The position numbers were made by a program, and so were the translations under genes. Below the pieces are notes generated by a model. It was given only the letters and a program-made list of their open reading frames with translations, did not search any database and had not been told where the DNA came from. Positions 1 through 8,562 of a stretch of DNA of 64,000 bases are shown in pieces. Location: NCBI RefSeq assembly GCF_030586465.1, contig NZ_JAUQYP010000001.1, positions 2,631,946 to 2,695,945 on the forward strand, in the 5' to 3' direction. Numbering within the stretch: the stretch's first letter is position 1; the number at the start of each line of letters is the position of its first letter. This DNA comes from Actinotalea lenta (lineage in GTDB: Bacteria; Actinomycetota; Actinomycetes; Actinomycetales; Cellulomonadaceae).

Positions 1-100
1 CACCGGGAGCCGAGACTGGGGCACGGTCACCCGCGCACGCAGCGACGCGGACCGCACCGACCCGCGCCGCTACCCTGCACACGAGTACCCGGGAGGTCCG
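1..100. other. Upstream region of response regulator gene
   Basis: No gene is visible. TACCCT at about 71-76 fits an actinobacterial -10 hexamer and would give a short leader that contains the GGGAGG ribosome site just before the ATG at 101. Confidence 0.4.
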
Positions 101-787
101 ATGCCCACCGTCCTGGTCGTCGACGACGAGCCGCACATCCGCGACGTGCTGCGCGGCTACCTGACCGCGGACGGGCACCGCGTGCTCGAGGCCGGCACCG
201 GCGAGGAGGCCCTGGCGACCCTGGCGCGCGACACGGTCGACCTCGTGCTGCTCGACATCATGCTGCCGGGCATCGACGGGCTCGAGACGCTACGCAGGGT
301 GCGCACCACGAGCGACGTCTTCGTCATCCTGGTGACGGCGCGCGCCGAGGAGGTCGACACCCTAGTCGGGCTCGCCGTGGGCGCCGACGACTACGTCACC
401 AAGCCGTTCAGCCCGCGCGAGGTCGCCGCGCGCGTGTCGGCGGTGCTGCGGCGAGATCGCGGACCGGCTCCCGAGGCGGACGTGATCGCGCACGAAGGGT
501 TCGTCCTGGACCGCGCGCGGCACGAGGTCAGCGTGGACGGCACCCCCGTCGAGCTCTCCCCGCTCGAGTTCGACCTGCTCGCCGCGCTGGCCGCCGCGCC
601 GGGCCGGGTCTACTCGCGGGCGCAGCTGCTGCGCCAGGTGTGGGGCCAGGACTGGTTCGGCGACGAGCGGGTGGTCGACGTGCACGTCCGCTCGATCCGC
701 TCGCGGCTGGGCGACGACGCGAACGACCCGCGCTTCGTGGCCACCGTGCGCGGGGTGGGCTACAAGTTCGTCGGCAGGCCCCGGTGA
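101..787 (+). CDS. OmpR-family DNA-binding response regulator
   Basis: This 228-residue cytoplasmic protein is a two-domain transcription factor. The receiver domain (about 1-115) shows the acidic pair VVDDEP near residue 8, the phospho-acceptor Asp in LLDIMLPG near 51, and the conserved Lys in TKPF near 101. The winged-helix domain (about 130-225) ends with the usual VRGVGYKF strand. A GGGAGG ribosome site precedes the ATG. The stop overlaps the GTG of the kinase gene by four bases (GTGA), so the two are translationally coupled partners. The regulated genes cannot be read from sequence; the kinase loop suggests a metal signal. Confidence 0.95.
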   Translation: MPTVLVVDDEPHIRDVLRGYLTADGHRVLEAGTGEEALATLARDTVDLVLLDIMLPGIDGLETLRRVRTTSDVFVILVTARAEEVDTLVGLAVGADDYVTKPFSPREVAARVSAVLRRDRGPAPEADVIAHEGFVLDRARHEVSVDGTPVELSPLEFDLLAALAAAPGRVYSRAQLLRQVWGQDWFGDERVVDVHVRSIRSRLGDDANDPRFVATVRGVGYKFVGRPR

Positions 788-1866
788 ACGCGCGCCTGCC
801 GGTCCGGCTCGCCGCAGCGTTCGCGACCGTGCTGGCGATCGGCACGTTCACCTCGCTCGTCACGGTCCGGCTGCTCGCACCGCAGCTGTTCAGCACCCGC
901 ATGGGCATGACCATGGGCCGGATGATGGGCGGCCGCGGCGAGGCCGCCGGTACGCGCGAGGCCTTCATCGCCGCGCTGAACCAGGCGCTGCTGGTGGGCA
1001 CCCTCATCGCAGCCGTCATCGCGGGGGTGGCCGCGGTGCTGCTGGCGCGTGGCGTGCTGCGGCCGCTGGACCAGGTGCGTGCCGCGGCCCGCCAGATCGC
1101 CGCCGGACGCTACGACGTGCGGGTGCCGGCGCCGGGCGAGCCGGAGATGGCCGCCCTCGCCGACGACGTCAACACGCTCGCCGGAGCGCTGGCGGACACC
1201 GAGACCCGGCGCGTGCAGCTCCTCGGCGAGGTCGCGCACGAGATGCGGACGCCGCTGACCGGGCTGAGCGGCTACGTCGAGGGGATGGTCGACGGCGTCT
1301 TCACCGCCGACGACGCGACGCTCACGGCGATGAGCGAGGACCTGCGTCGGCTGCGGCGGCTCGCCGACGACCTGTCCGCGCTGTCCCGCAACGACGAGGG
1401 CCGCCTCGCCCTGGCCCCCGAGCCGTGCGACCTCGCCGACGTGGTCCGCCGCACCTGCGCGCGGTACGCCCCGCAGCTCGCCGAGCAGGGCGTCGAGCTG
1501 CGGGTGCACGCCGTGGCGCCGCTACCCACGGTCGCCGACGAGGAACGCATCGGCCAGGTGCTCACCAACCTGCTGACCAACGCCGCGCGCGCCACCGGCC
1601 AAGGCACCGTGAGCGTCGAGGCAGCCGCCGAGGGCGCGTCGGTCCGGGTGAGCGTGACGGACCAGGGCGTCGGGCTCGCCCCGGAGGACCTCGAGCGGGT
1701 CTTCGAGCGCTTCTACCGGGTGCCGGGCGCAGCGCGCGGTGAGGGGTCCGGGATCGGCCTGACGATCGCCCGCGGGATCGCGCGGGCGCACCGCGGCGAC
1801 CTGGTGGCTCGGTCCGCAGGGCCGGGGCGAGGGGCGACGTTCGTCCTGACCCTGCCGGCGCGCTGA
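784..1866 (+). CDS. Sensor histidine kinase with Met-rich extracytoplasmic loop
   Basis: This 360-residue membrane kinase starts at the GTG overlapping the regulator stop. One transmembrane helix lies near residues 5-30, then a short outside loop of about 35 residues, a second helix near 72-95, a HAMP region, the dimerisation box with phospho-acceptor His152 (VAHEMRTPL), and a HATPase domain with N (LLTNAARAT), DQGVGL and GSGIGL boxes. The loop carries Met at 40, 42, 44, 47 and 48. Met clusters of this kind bind Cu(I) or Ag(I) in other proteins, so metal sensing at the cell surface is plausible but inferred. The partner is the regulator just upstream. Confidence 0.93.
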   Translation: MNARLPVRLAAAFATVLAIGTFTSLVTVRLLAPQLFSTRMGMTMGRMMGGRGEAAGTREAFIAALNQALLVGTLIAAVIAGVAAVLLARGVLRPLDQVRAAARQIAAGRYDVRVPAPGEPEMAALADDVNTLAGALADTETRRVQLLGEVAHEMRTPLTGLSGYVEGMVDGVFTADDATLTAMSEDLRRLRRLADDLSALSRNDEGRLALAPEPCDLADVVRRTCARYAPQLAEQGVELRVHAVAPLPTVADEERIGQVLTNLLTNAARATGQGTVSVEAAAEGASVRVSVTDQGVGLAPEDLERVFERFYRVPGAARGEGSGIGLTIARGIARAHRGDLVARSAGPGRGATFVLTLPAR

Positions 1867-1888
1867 CCGGCCCGCGCTGACCGGCCCG
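1861..1888 (+). repeat. Exact 14-bp tandem duplication across the kinase stop codon
   Basis: CGCTGACCGGCCCG occurs twice head to tail (1861-1874 and 1875-1888). The duplicated unit includes the TGA stop, so the second copy is untranslated. The following GC-rich inverted segment up to about 1914 may end transcription between the convergent genes. Confidence 0.85.
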
Positions 1889-1914
1889 CGCCCGACGACC
1901 GGCCGGGCGGGCGC

Positions 1915-3000
1915 TCAGTGCCGGTGGGTCCACTCCAGCAACCGGCCGACGGGCCAGGTGGTGACCACCCGGTCCGGGTCCACGCCGTGCACGGCCAGCC
2001 GGTCGCAGCCGTCCACCAACCAGTCGAGCTGACCCGGGGCGTGCGCGTCGGAGTCGATGCTGAACAGGCAGCCGGCCCGCGCGGCGACCGCGATGAGCTC
2101 GTCGGGCGGGTCCTGGCGGTCGGGGCGGGCGTTGACCTCGACCGCCACGTGGTGCTCCGCGCACGCGGCGAACACGGCCTCGGCGTCGAACTCGCTCGGT
2201 GGGCGCGGACGCCCGCGCACCCGGCGGCCCGTGCAGTGCCCGAGCACGTCGGTGGCGGGGTTCGAGACGGCCGCGACCATCCGTCGCGTCATCGCCGCCC
2301 GGTCCATCCGCAGCTGCGAGTGCACCGAGGCGACCACGACGTCGAGCTCGCGCAGCAGCCCCGGTGCCTGGTCCAGGCCACCGTCGGCGAGCACGTCCAC
2401 CTCGATCCCCGTCAGCAGCCGCAGCGGCCGGTCGCCGCAGTCCAGCACCGTGTTCATGGCGGCGACCTGGGCGATCTGTGCCCGGAGCCGGTCGGCGGAC
2501 AGGCCGTGCGCGACGGTCAACCGCGGCGAGTGGTCGGTGATCGCCTGGTACTCGTGGCCGATGCGGACCGCCGCCAGCGCCATGTCCGCGATGGGGGTCG
2601 CGCCGTCGCTGGCGTCGCTGTGTGCGTGCAGGTCGCCGCGCAGACGGCCGCGCAGCTCGCGGCCGGCGTCGGTGGCGCCTGCCAGGCGCCGCGCCAGGTC
2701 CGACTCGAGCGCGGCGAGCGCCTCCGGCGTCCGACCGGCGAGCACGTCGACGATCACCGCCGCCGTGCTCGACCCGACGTCCGGCAGGCCCGTCCAGGCA
2801 CCCGTCCCCCGGAGCTCGGCCCAGGCACCCGCGTCGAGGTCACGGACGCGGTCCCCTGCCCGCCGGTACGCCGCGGCGCGGTACTCGGCGGCCTGGGCGC
2901 GCTCCAGGAGGAACGAGATCCGGTGCAGGGTCGAGACGACCTCGTCGCGGCCCGGCTCGTCGGCCGGGCCGGGCGCGGGGCCGCCCGGGTGCACCCCCAC
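1915..3000 (-). CDS. PHP-domain phosphoesterase with PolX-type N-terminal helical region
   Basis: The protein has 361 residues. Residues about 20-115 resemble the helix-hairpin-helix part of family X DNA polymerases (LLERAQAAEYRAAAYRRAG, then a LPDVGSSTA hairpin). Residues about 120-355 form a PHP phosphoesterase domain with HAHSDASDG (from 125), TDHS, ASVHS and a late DSDAHAP motif, which supply metal ligands. The nucleotidyltransferase part of PolX is absent, so this is the nuclease/phosphatase half only. It starts directly after the ku stop with no spacing, suggesting one operon and a role in break processing; the GTG at 3000 is the chosen start, with a GTG two codons on as alternative. 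Confidence 0.8.
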   Translation of the reverse strand: MGVHPGGPAPGPADEPGRDEVVSTLHRISFLLERAQAAEYRAAAYRRAGDRVRDLDAGAWAELRGTGAWTGLPDVGSSTAAVIVDVLAGRTPEALAALESDLARRLAGATDAGRELRGRLRGDLHAHSDASDGATPIADMALAAVRIGHEYQAITDHSPRLTVAHGLSADRLRAQIAQVAAMNTVLDCGDRPLRLLTGIEVDVLADGGLDQAPGLLRELDVVVASVHSQLRMDRAAMTRRMVAAVSNPATDVLGHCTGRRVRGRPRPPSEFDAEAVFAACAEHHVAVEVNARPDRQDPPDELIAVAARAGCLFSIDSDAHAPGQLDWLVDGCDRLAVHGVDPDRVVTTWPVGRLLEWTHRH

Positions 3001-3846
3001 TCAGGACGCCCGGCGGCGGCCGGGCTTCTTCTTCGTGCCGCCCTCGTCCTTGGGGGTCTCGCCGCGGTCCGCCCGGGCCTTCTCGACGCTGCGCTGGAGG
3101 GCGGAGAGCAGGTCGACGACCTCTCCACCGGACTCGCCGCCCTCGGCGGCCGGCGCGGAGACGACCTCGCCCGTGGAGACCTTCTCCGCGATGACCGCCT
3201 CGAGCGCGTCGGCGTAGGAGTCGGAGAACTGCGACGGGTCCAGGTCCATCGCCATCGAGTCGACCAGCGACGACGCCATGGTCCGCTCGGCGTCCTTGAT
3301 CTCGACCTCGGTGCCCAGCACGCCGAAGTCCGCGTCGCGCACCTCGTCCGGCCACAGCAGCGTCTGCAGGCAGATCACGTCGCCGCGCACCCGCAGCACC
3401 GCCATCGACTCGCGCTGCCGCAGCGCAACGGTGACCAGCGCGACGCGCTCGGTGGACTGCAGGGCCTCGCGCAGCAGGATGTACGGCTTCACCGCCGCCG
3501 CATCGGGCTCGAGGTAGTAGGTGCGCCCGAGCGTGATGGGCTCGACCTGGGTCTCGGGCACGAACCCCTGCACCCCGATCTCCCGCCCGGCGCTCAGCGG
3601 GAGGGCCTCGAGGTCCTCGTCGGTGAGCACGACCATCTGGCCGTCGTCGGTCTCGTAGCCCTTGACGATCTGGTCCGCCGGGACCTCCTCGCCGTCGATC
3701 GAGCAGACCTTGCGGTACCGGATCCGGCCGCCGTCGGTCTCGTGCACCTGGTGCAGCGCCACGCTGTGCTCACCCGTCGCGGCGTACAGCCGGACCGGGA
3801 CGTTGACCAGCCCGAAGGCCACCGCGCCCTTCCAGATCGCGCGCAT
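3001..3846 (-). CDS. ku: Ku protein, non-homologous end joining
   Basis: This 281-residue protein is the bacterial Ku homodimer subunit that rings DNA ends and recruits LigD. It begins with the family-typical MRAIWKGAVAFGLVNVPVRLY and contains the core beta-barrel through about residue 220. The Lys/Arg-rich tail (KKKPGRRRAS) is typical of C-terminal DNA-binding extensions. The start at 3846 is supported by AGGAGGG seven bases upstream. It diverges from the LigD-type polymerase gene at 3995, a classic pairing, and is followed without spacing by the PHP gene. Length and motifs are normal for the family. Confidence 0.95.
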   Translation of the reverse strand: MRAIWKGAVAFGLVNVPVRLYAATGEHSVALHQVHETDGGRIRYRKVCSIDGEEVPADQIVKGYETDDGQMVVLTDEDLEALPLSAGREIGVQGFVPETQVEPITLGRTYYLEPDAAAVKPYILLREALQSTERVALVTVALRQRESMAVLRVRGDVICLQTLLWPDEVRDADFGVLGTEVEIKDAERTMASSLVDSMAMDLDPSQFSDSYADALEAVIAEKVSTGEVVSAPAAEGGESGGEVVDLLSALQRSVEKARADRGETPKDEGGTKKKPGRRRAS

Positions 3847-3994
3847 GAGGTCCCTCCTTGGCGCCCGCGGGGTGCCCGTCGTGTCCTCTTCTGGGCAGGA
3901 TGGTCCACATGCGCCGCGCTCGCCACCCCGGCAGGCCACATGACCTGCATGAAGACCCCCGGCGATGGGGCGCGCCGGCCGGGGGCGGTCGAGC
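3847..3994. promoter_or_regulatory. Divergent control region between ku and ligD-type polymerase
   Basis: This 148-bp stretch must hold both promoters of the divergent end-joining genes. I see no convincing -10 box that fixes either start site. Confidence 0.45.
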
Positions 3995-4864
3995 GTGACG
4001 GAGCAGTGGGTGCAGGTGGAGGGCCGACGGGTCCGGTTGAGCAACCTCGACAAGGTGCTGTGGCCCGCGACGGGGACGACCAAGGGCGAGATGCTGCAGT
4101 ACTACACGCAGGTCGCGCCGGTGCTCCTGCGGCAGCTCGCCGACCGTCCGGTGACCCGGGTGCGCTACCCGGACGGCGTGGCGGCCGACCGGTTCTTCGA
4201 GAAGAACGTGCCCGCAGGCACACCACGCTGGGTGCGCCACCACTGGCTCCCGGCCAGCCCCGGGGACGACGACGGCACCGTGCTGGACCTGCCGGTCCTG
4301 GACTCGCTGCCCGCGCTGGTCTGGGCCACGAACCTCGGGGCGATCGAGCTGCACACCCCGCAGTGGCGGGTCGGGCCCCGCGGGGGCGTGCGCGCGCCGG
4401 ACAGGCTCGTCGTGGACCTCGACCCCGGTCCGGGCGCAGGACTGGTCGGCTGCGCGAAGGCGGCGCACCTGATCGCCGAGCGGCTCGCCGACGACGGCCT
4501 GACCGAGGTGGTCCCCGTCACGAGCGGCGGCAAGGGCATGCAGCTGTACGCGACCCTCGACGGTTCACGCGCCGCGACTGCGGTGCACGCCTACGCCCGG
4601 GACCTGGCGCGCGAGCTGGCCTCCGCCCACCCGGACCTGCTGGTGGCGACGCAGAAGAAGACCTCCCGCCCCGGCAAGGTGCTGCTGGACTGGTCGCAGA
4701 ACCATCCCGCCAAGACCACGATCACCCCGTACGCGATGCGCGGGCGCGAGCACCCCACCGTCGCCGCGCCGCGGACCTGGGACGAGGTCGGCCCGGACCT
4801 GGACCAGCTCACCTGGGAGCAGGTCCTCGCGCGCCTGGACCACGTCGGCGACCTCATGCCCTGA
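3995..4864 (+). CDS. ligD-pol: Stand-alone LigD-type DNA polymerase/primase domain
   Basis: About 289 residues matching the polymerase (PolDom) part of LigD, which fills and extends ends during Ku-dependent repair with a preference for ribonucleotides. Visible motifs are LSNLDKVLWP near the N-terminus, the metal-binding pair LVVDLDPGPG, the nucleotide loop VTSGGKGMQLY and the third acidic site LLDWSQN. No ligase or 3'-phosphoesterase domain follows, so a separate ATP-dependent ligase must act elsewhere. GTG 3995 removes a basic, unlikely N-terminus; an in-frame ATG at 3965 is the alternative. Divergent ku supports the role. Confidence 0.9.
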   Translation: MTEQWVQVEGRRVRLSNLDKVLWPATGTTKGEMLQYYTQVAPVLLRQLADRPVTRVRYPDGVAADRFFEKNVPAGTPRWVRHHWLPASPGDDDGTVLDLPVLDSLPALVWATNLGAIELHTPQWRVGPRGGVRAPDRLVVDLDPGPGAGLVGCAKAAHLIAERLADDGLTEVVPVTSGGKGMQLYATLDGSRAATAVHAYARDLARELASAHPDLLVATQKKTSRPGKVLLDWSQNHPAKTTITPYAMRGREHPTVAAPRTWDEVGPDLDQLTWEQVLARLDHVGDLMP

Positions 4865-4890
4865 CCGCCCGCCTCCGCCCGGCCCCACCC

Positions 4891-4928
4891 ACGCGGCGAA
4901 GGGCGGCCCACGCGGCGAAGGGCGGCCC
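4891..4928 (+). repeat. Two exact 19-bp tandem units after ligD-pol
   Basis: ACGCGGCGAAGGGCGGCCC is present at 4891-4909 and again at 4910-4928. The copies lie in the 205-bp gap between the polymerase gene and the CoA-binding gene. No further function is visible. Confidence 0.85.
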
Positions 4929-5069
4929 AGACGTCACGGCCCGCACGGGCGTCCGGCATCCGGACGGCAACGGGTCCGGGGCCGGCGCCGGCCGCGTGGG
5001 CCGCCGTGCTCCCTTCGACCGGCGCGCACCTGCGTGGTCCGGCCCGCCGTCGCGTGATTGGCTGTGCGG

Positions 5070-5501
5070 ATGCAGAACGACCCGCAGGTCATCGCCTCGC
5101 TGCTGACCAGGCCGCGCCGCTGGGCCGTGGTCGGCCTGTCCACGAACACCTCGCGCGCCGCCTACGGGGTGTCCGCGTACCTCCAGGACCTCGGGCACAC
5201 TGTCGTGCCGGTGCACCCCAAGGCCGAGACGGTGCACGGTCAGCGCGGCTACGCCACCCTCGCGGAGGTCCCCGGGCAGGTCGACGTCGTCGACGTGTTC
5301 GTGAACTCCTCGCTCGCCGGCCAGGTGATCGACGACGCGATCGCGGTGGGGGCGGGGGCCGTCTGGCTCCAGCTGGGCGTCGGCGACCCCGACGCCGAGC
5401 AGCGCGCACGGGAGGCCGGGCTCGCCGTCGTGGTCGACGCCTGCCCCCGGATCGAGGGTCCGCGGGTGGGCGCGCGACCCGCCCCGCCGCGCGAGCCCTG
5501 A
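5070..5501 (+). CDS. CoA-binding domain protein
   Basis: This 143-residue protein is a small Rossmann-fold CoA-binding domain like the N-terminal part of succinyl-CoA synthetase alpha (YccU/CoA_binding_2 type). It shows WAVVGLSTNTSRAAYGV as the nucleotide loop, VPVHPKAETVHG, VDVVDVFVNS and a C-terminal DACPRIEG. In this family the fold binds CoA; the physiological task is unknown. The ATG at 5070 has no clear ribosome site, but TTGGCT lies six bases before it, so a leaderless start is possible. It converges on glnE with a six-base gap. Confidence 0.82.
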   Translation: MQNDPQVIASLLTRPRRWAVVGLSTNTSRAAYGVSAYLQDLGHTVVPVHPKAETVHGQRGYATLAEVPGQVDVVDVFVNSSLAGQVIDDAIAVGAGAVWLQLGVGDPDAEQRAREAGLAVVVDACPRIEGPRVGARPAPPREP

Positions 5502-5507
5502 CGGCCC

Positions 5508-8500
5508 TCAGCCGTAGAACACCCGCTCCACGACGGCGCGCGCACGCCGTCCGAGCCGCAGGTACGTCTCCTCCAGCTCCGAGCCGGACCCTGGCGGGTA
5601 GCCGAGCAGCCGCGCCAGCCCCATGAGCGCGAGCCGCTCGTGCGGCAGGACGTCGAGCTGGCGCCCGGTCGTGCGCCCGGTCCACAGCACGATCGCGTCG
5701 CGCAGCCGGGAAGCCAGCAACCAGGCTTCGCGCAGCTGCTCCTCGTCGTCGGCAGACAGGAGCCCCGCCTGCGCCGCTGCCGCCAGGGCCGGGAGGGTCT
5801 CGGTCGTGCGCAGCTCCGGGACGTGGTGGCCGTGCTGGAGCTGGAGCAGCTGGACGGTCCACTCGACGTCGCTCAGCCCACCCCGCCCGAGCTTGAGGTG
5901 CCGGGAGGGGTCCAGCCCACGCGGGAGGCGCTCGGCTTCCATCCGCGCCTTGAGGCGGCGGACCTCCCTGACGACGGCCGCGTCGGCACCCCCGGCCGGG
6001 TAGCGCAGCGGGTCGACGAGCGCCTCGAAGCGTTCCCGCAGCCCCGGGTCCCCCGCCACCGCGCGACCGCGCAGCAGCGCCTGGCTCTCCCACGGGGAGG
6101 ACCAGCGCTGGTAGTACTCCGCGTAGGAGCCCAGCGAGCGCACGAGCGGTCCGTTGCGGCCCTCCGGACGCAGGTCCGCGTCGACCTCCAGCGAGGGTTC
6201 CTCCCCCACCTGACCCAGCAACGCGCGGATCCTGGTCGCCAGCGCCGTGGCCTGTGCCTGCGCGCGAGGCTCGTCGGCACCCGGCAGCGGGTCGTGCACG
6301 AAGAGCACGTCGGCGTCCGACCCGTACGCCATCTCGCGGCCGCCGAACCGCCCCATCGCGATGATCGCCATCCGGGTGAGCAGGCCGTCGTCGGAGTGCT
6401 CTGCCTCGTACTCCACGATCCGCAGCGCGCCCGCGAGCGCGACCTCCGCGGCGGCCGTCATGGCCCCCGCCGCCGCGACCACGTCCGTGCGGCCCAGCAC
6501 CTGCGCCACCGACGTGCGAGCCAGCTCACGTCGACGCACCGCGCGCAGCAGCGTCGCAGCCTCGTCGGCGTCGTGCTGACGGGTCAGCACCTTGTCGACC
6601 TCGGCCCACAGCCGCCCGGCGTCCCGCGGGGCGAGCTCGGCGTCCTCGTCCAGCCAGCGCACCGACTCCGGCGACCGGGCGATCGCATCGGCGACGTACC
6701 GCGACGTGGACAGCACGTGAGCGAGGCGCTGCGCAGCGACCCCCGAGTCACGCAGCAGCTTGAGGTACCAATGGGTCGACCCGAGCTCGTCGGACAACCG
6801 CCGGAAGGCCAGCAGGCCGGCGTCGGAGTCCGCACCGTCGGCGAACCAGCCGAGCAGCACGGGCAACAGCTGGCGCTGGATGGCGGCTCGACGACTGACT
6901 CCCTCGGTCAGGGCCTGGATGTGGCGCAGCGCACCGGCGGGGTCGCGGTAGCCGATCGCCTGGAGCCGCACCTTGGCGGCCTCGGGAGACAGCGAGGCCT
7001 CCTCGCTGCTCAGGCTCGCGGTCGCGGGCAGCAGCGGTCGGTAGAACAGCTCCTCGTGCAGGTGCCGCACCTCGCGGCGCACGGATCGCCAGCGCTCGCT
7101 CACCTCGGCAGCGCTCGACATCCCCGCGGACCGCGCAAGTCGCCGCAGGTCCGCCTCTGTTGACGGCATCAGGTGCGTGCGCCGTAGCCGCGAGAGCTGG
7201 ATGCGGTGCTCCAGGACCCGGAGCAGCCGGTAGCAGACCGCCAGGCGCGCTGCATGGTCCCGGCCGACGTACCCGCCCGCAGACAGGGCCTGCAGCGCGG
7301 ACAGCGTGTGCGGGGAGCGGATCGACTCGTCCGAGCGCCCGTGCACCAGCTGAAGGAGCTGGACGGTGAACTCCACGTCGCGCAGGCCACCCTGCCCGAG
7401 CTTGAGCTGTCGGTCGGCCTCCGACGGCGGGACGTGCTCCTCCACACGCCGCCGCATCGCCTGGGAGTCCTCGACGAAGTGCTCGCGCTCCACCGCACGC
7501 CACACCAGCGGGGAGATCGCCTCGGTGTACGCCCGGCCCGCCTCGCGGTCCCCCGCCACCACGCGCGCCTTGAGCAGCGCCTGGAACTCCCAGGTCTTGG
7601 CCCATCGCTCGTAGTAGGCCAGATGGCTGGCGACGGTGCGGACCAGCGGCCCCTGCTTGCCCTCCGGTCGGAGCGCCGCGTCGACCGGCCACAAGGCCGG
7701 CTCGCCGGACGGCGCCGAGCACGCCCGGGCCATGCCCGTCGCCAGCTTCGCGGCCACCGCGAGCGCCTCGTCCTCGGCCACCCCGCCGGCGGGCTCGGCG
7801 ACGTAGATCACGTCCACGTCGGAGACGTAGTTCAGCTCACGTCCGCCGGTCTTGCCCATGCCCAGCACGGCCAGGCGTGCCCCGGCGCCGTGATCCGGCA
7901 GGTCCGCTCGCGCCACGGCGAGACCGGCCTCGAGCGCCGCCGCTGCCAGGTCGGCCAGCGCGGATCCCACCGCGGGCAGCAGCGACAGCGGCTCGTCGCT
8001 GACCAGGTCCGCGGCCGCGATCGCCAGCAGCCGGCGCCGGTACGCCCGGCGCATCGCATCGGTCCCCTCGGCTCCTGGCAGCTCCGCGACGGGTGCGGCG
8101 GCGCCCGGGTCGGCGCCCACGGCCGTGAGCATCTCGGCCCGGACCACGGCCGGGTCCGCACCGATCGGGCTGGGCGCCTCGAGGACGTCGAGGTCCACCG
8201 GGTGCCGCACGAGGTGGTCGGCGAGCGCGCCCGACGCACCGAGCACCGCCACGAGGCGCCGCTGGGCGTCGCCCGCGGTCGTGAGCAGCTCGCGGACCCG
8301 CGCACGGTAGGGCTCGGCGACGGCTGCCAGGCGCGTCGCGGCCAGCAGGGCCTCGTCGGGTGACGCCGCACGTCCCAGCAGGTCGATCAGCCCGTCGCCC
8401 ACCTCGCCGAGCAGCCCCACGAGGTCGCGGTCGGCCAGCAGCCGCTGGGCGCGCTCGGTGTCGACGAAGCCGGCGCGGGTCAGGCGGGCGCGCAGGCTCG

Positions 8501-8534
8501 CCGGGGGTCGGGTGTCGGGGCCGTCGGGGCTCAT
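5508..8534 (-). CDS. glnE: Bifunctional glutamine synthetase adenylyltransferase/deadenylase
   Basis: At 1008 residues it has full GlnE length. Two nucleotidyltransferase domains are each followed by a helical domain: the first holds GKTGGRELNYVSDVDVIYV (about 235), the second GRFGGREMAYGSDADVLFV (about 730), both with the G-G-x-E-x-x-Y-x-S-D-x-D signature. By family knowledge the C-terminal half adds AMP to glutamine synthetase and the N-terminal half removes it according to nitrogen state. The glutamine synthetase gene just upstream on the same strand is of a type that lacks the modified Tyr, so the target is probably another synthetase outside the window. Confidence 0.95.
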   Translation of the reverse strand: MSPDGPDTRPPASLRARLTRAGFVDTERAQRLLADRDLVGLLGEVGDGLIDLLGRAASPDEALLAATRLAAVAEPYRARVRELLTTAGDAQRRLVAVLGASGALADHLVRHPVDLDVLEAPSPIGADPAVVRAEMLTAVGADPGAAAPVAELPGAEGTDAMRRAYRRRLLAIAAADLVSDEPLSLLPAVGSALADLAAAALEAGLAVARADLPDHGAGARLAVLGMGKTGGRELNYVSDVDVIYVAEPAGGVAEDEALAVAAKLATGMARACSAPSGEPALWPVDAALRPEGKQGPLVRTVASHLAYYERWAKTWEFQALLKARVVAGDREAGRAYTEAISPLVWRAVEREHFVEDSQAMRRRVEEHVPPSEADRQLKLGQGGLRDVEFTVQLLQLVHGRSDESIRSPHTLSALQALSAGGYVGRDHAARLAVCYRLLRVLEHRIQLSRLRRTHLMPSTEADLRRLARSAGMSSAAEVSERWRSVRREVRHLHEELFYRPLLPATASLSSEEASLSPEAAKVRLQAIGYRDPAGALRHIQALTEGVSRRAAIQRQLLPVLLGWFADGADSDAGLLAFRRLSDELGSTHWYLKLLRDSGVAAQRLAHVLSTSRYVADAIARSPESVRWLDEDAELAPRDAGRLWAEVDKVLTRQHDADEAATLLRAVRRRELARTSVAQVLGRTDVVAAAGAMTAAAEVALAGALRIVEYEAEHSDDGLLTRMAIIAMGRFGGREMAYGSDADVLFVHDPLPGADEPRAQAQATALATRIRALLGQVGEEPSLEVDADLRPEGRNGPLVRSLGSYAEYYQRWSSPWESQALLRGRAVAGDPGLRERFEALVDPLRYPAGGADAAVVREVRRLKARMEAERLPRGLDPSRHLKLGRGGLSDVEWTVQLLQLQHGHHVPELRTTETLPALAAAAQAGLLSADDEEQLREAWLLASRLRDAIVLWTGRTTGRQLDVLPHERLALMGLARLLGYPPGSGSELEETYLRLGRRARAVVERVFYG

Positions 8535-8562
8535 CCGGCCGCCCCCTCCGCGCAGGCGCGCC

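Noticed and set aside
1918-5106. Open frame of 1062 codons on the plus strand over the PHP, ku and ligD genes
   Set aside because: It is the antisense shadow of high-GC genes, with His/Arg/Gly-rich low-complexity translation and no family motif.
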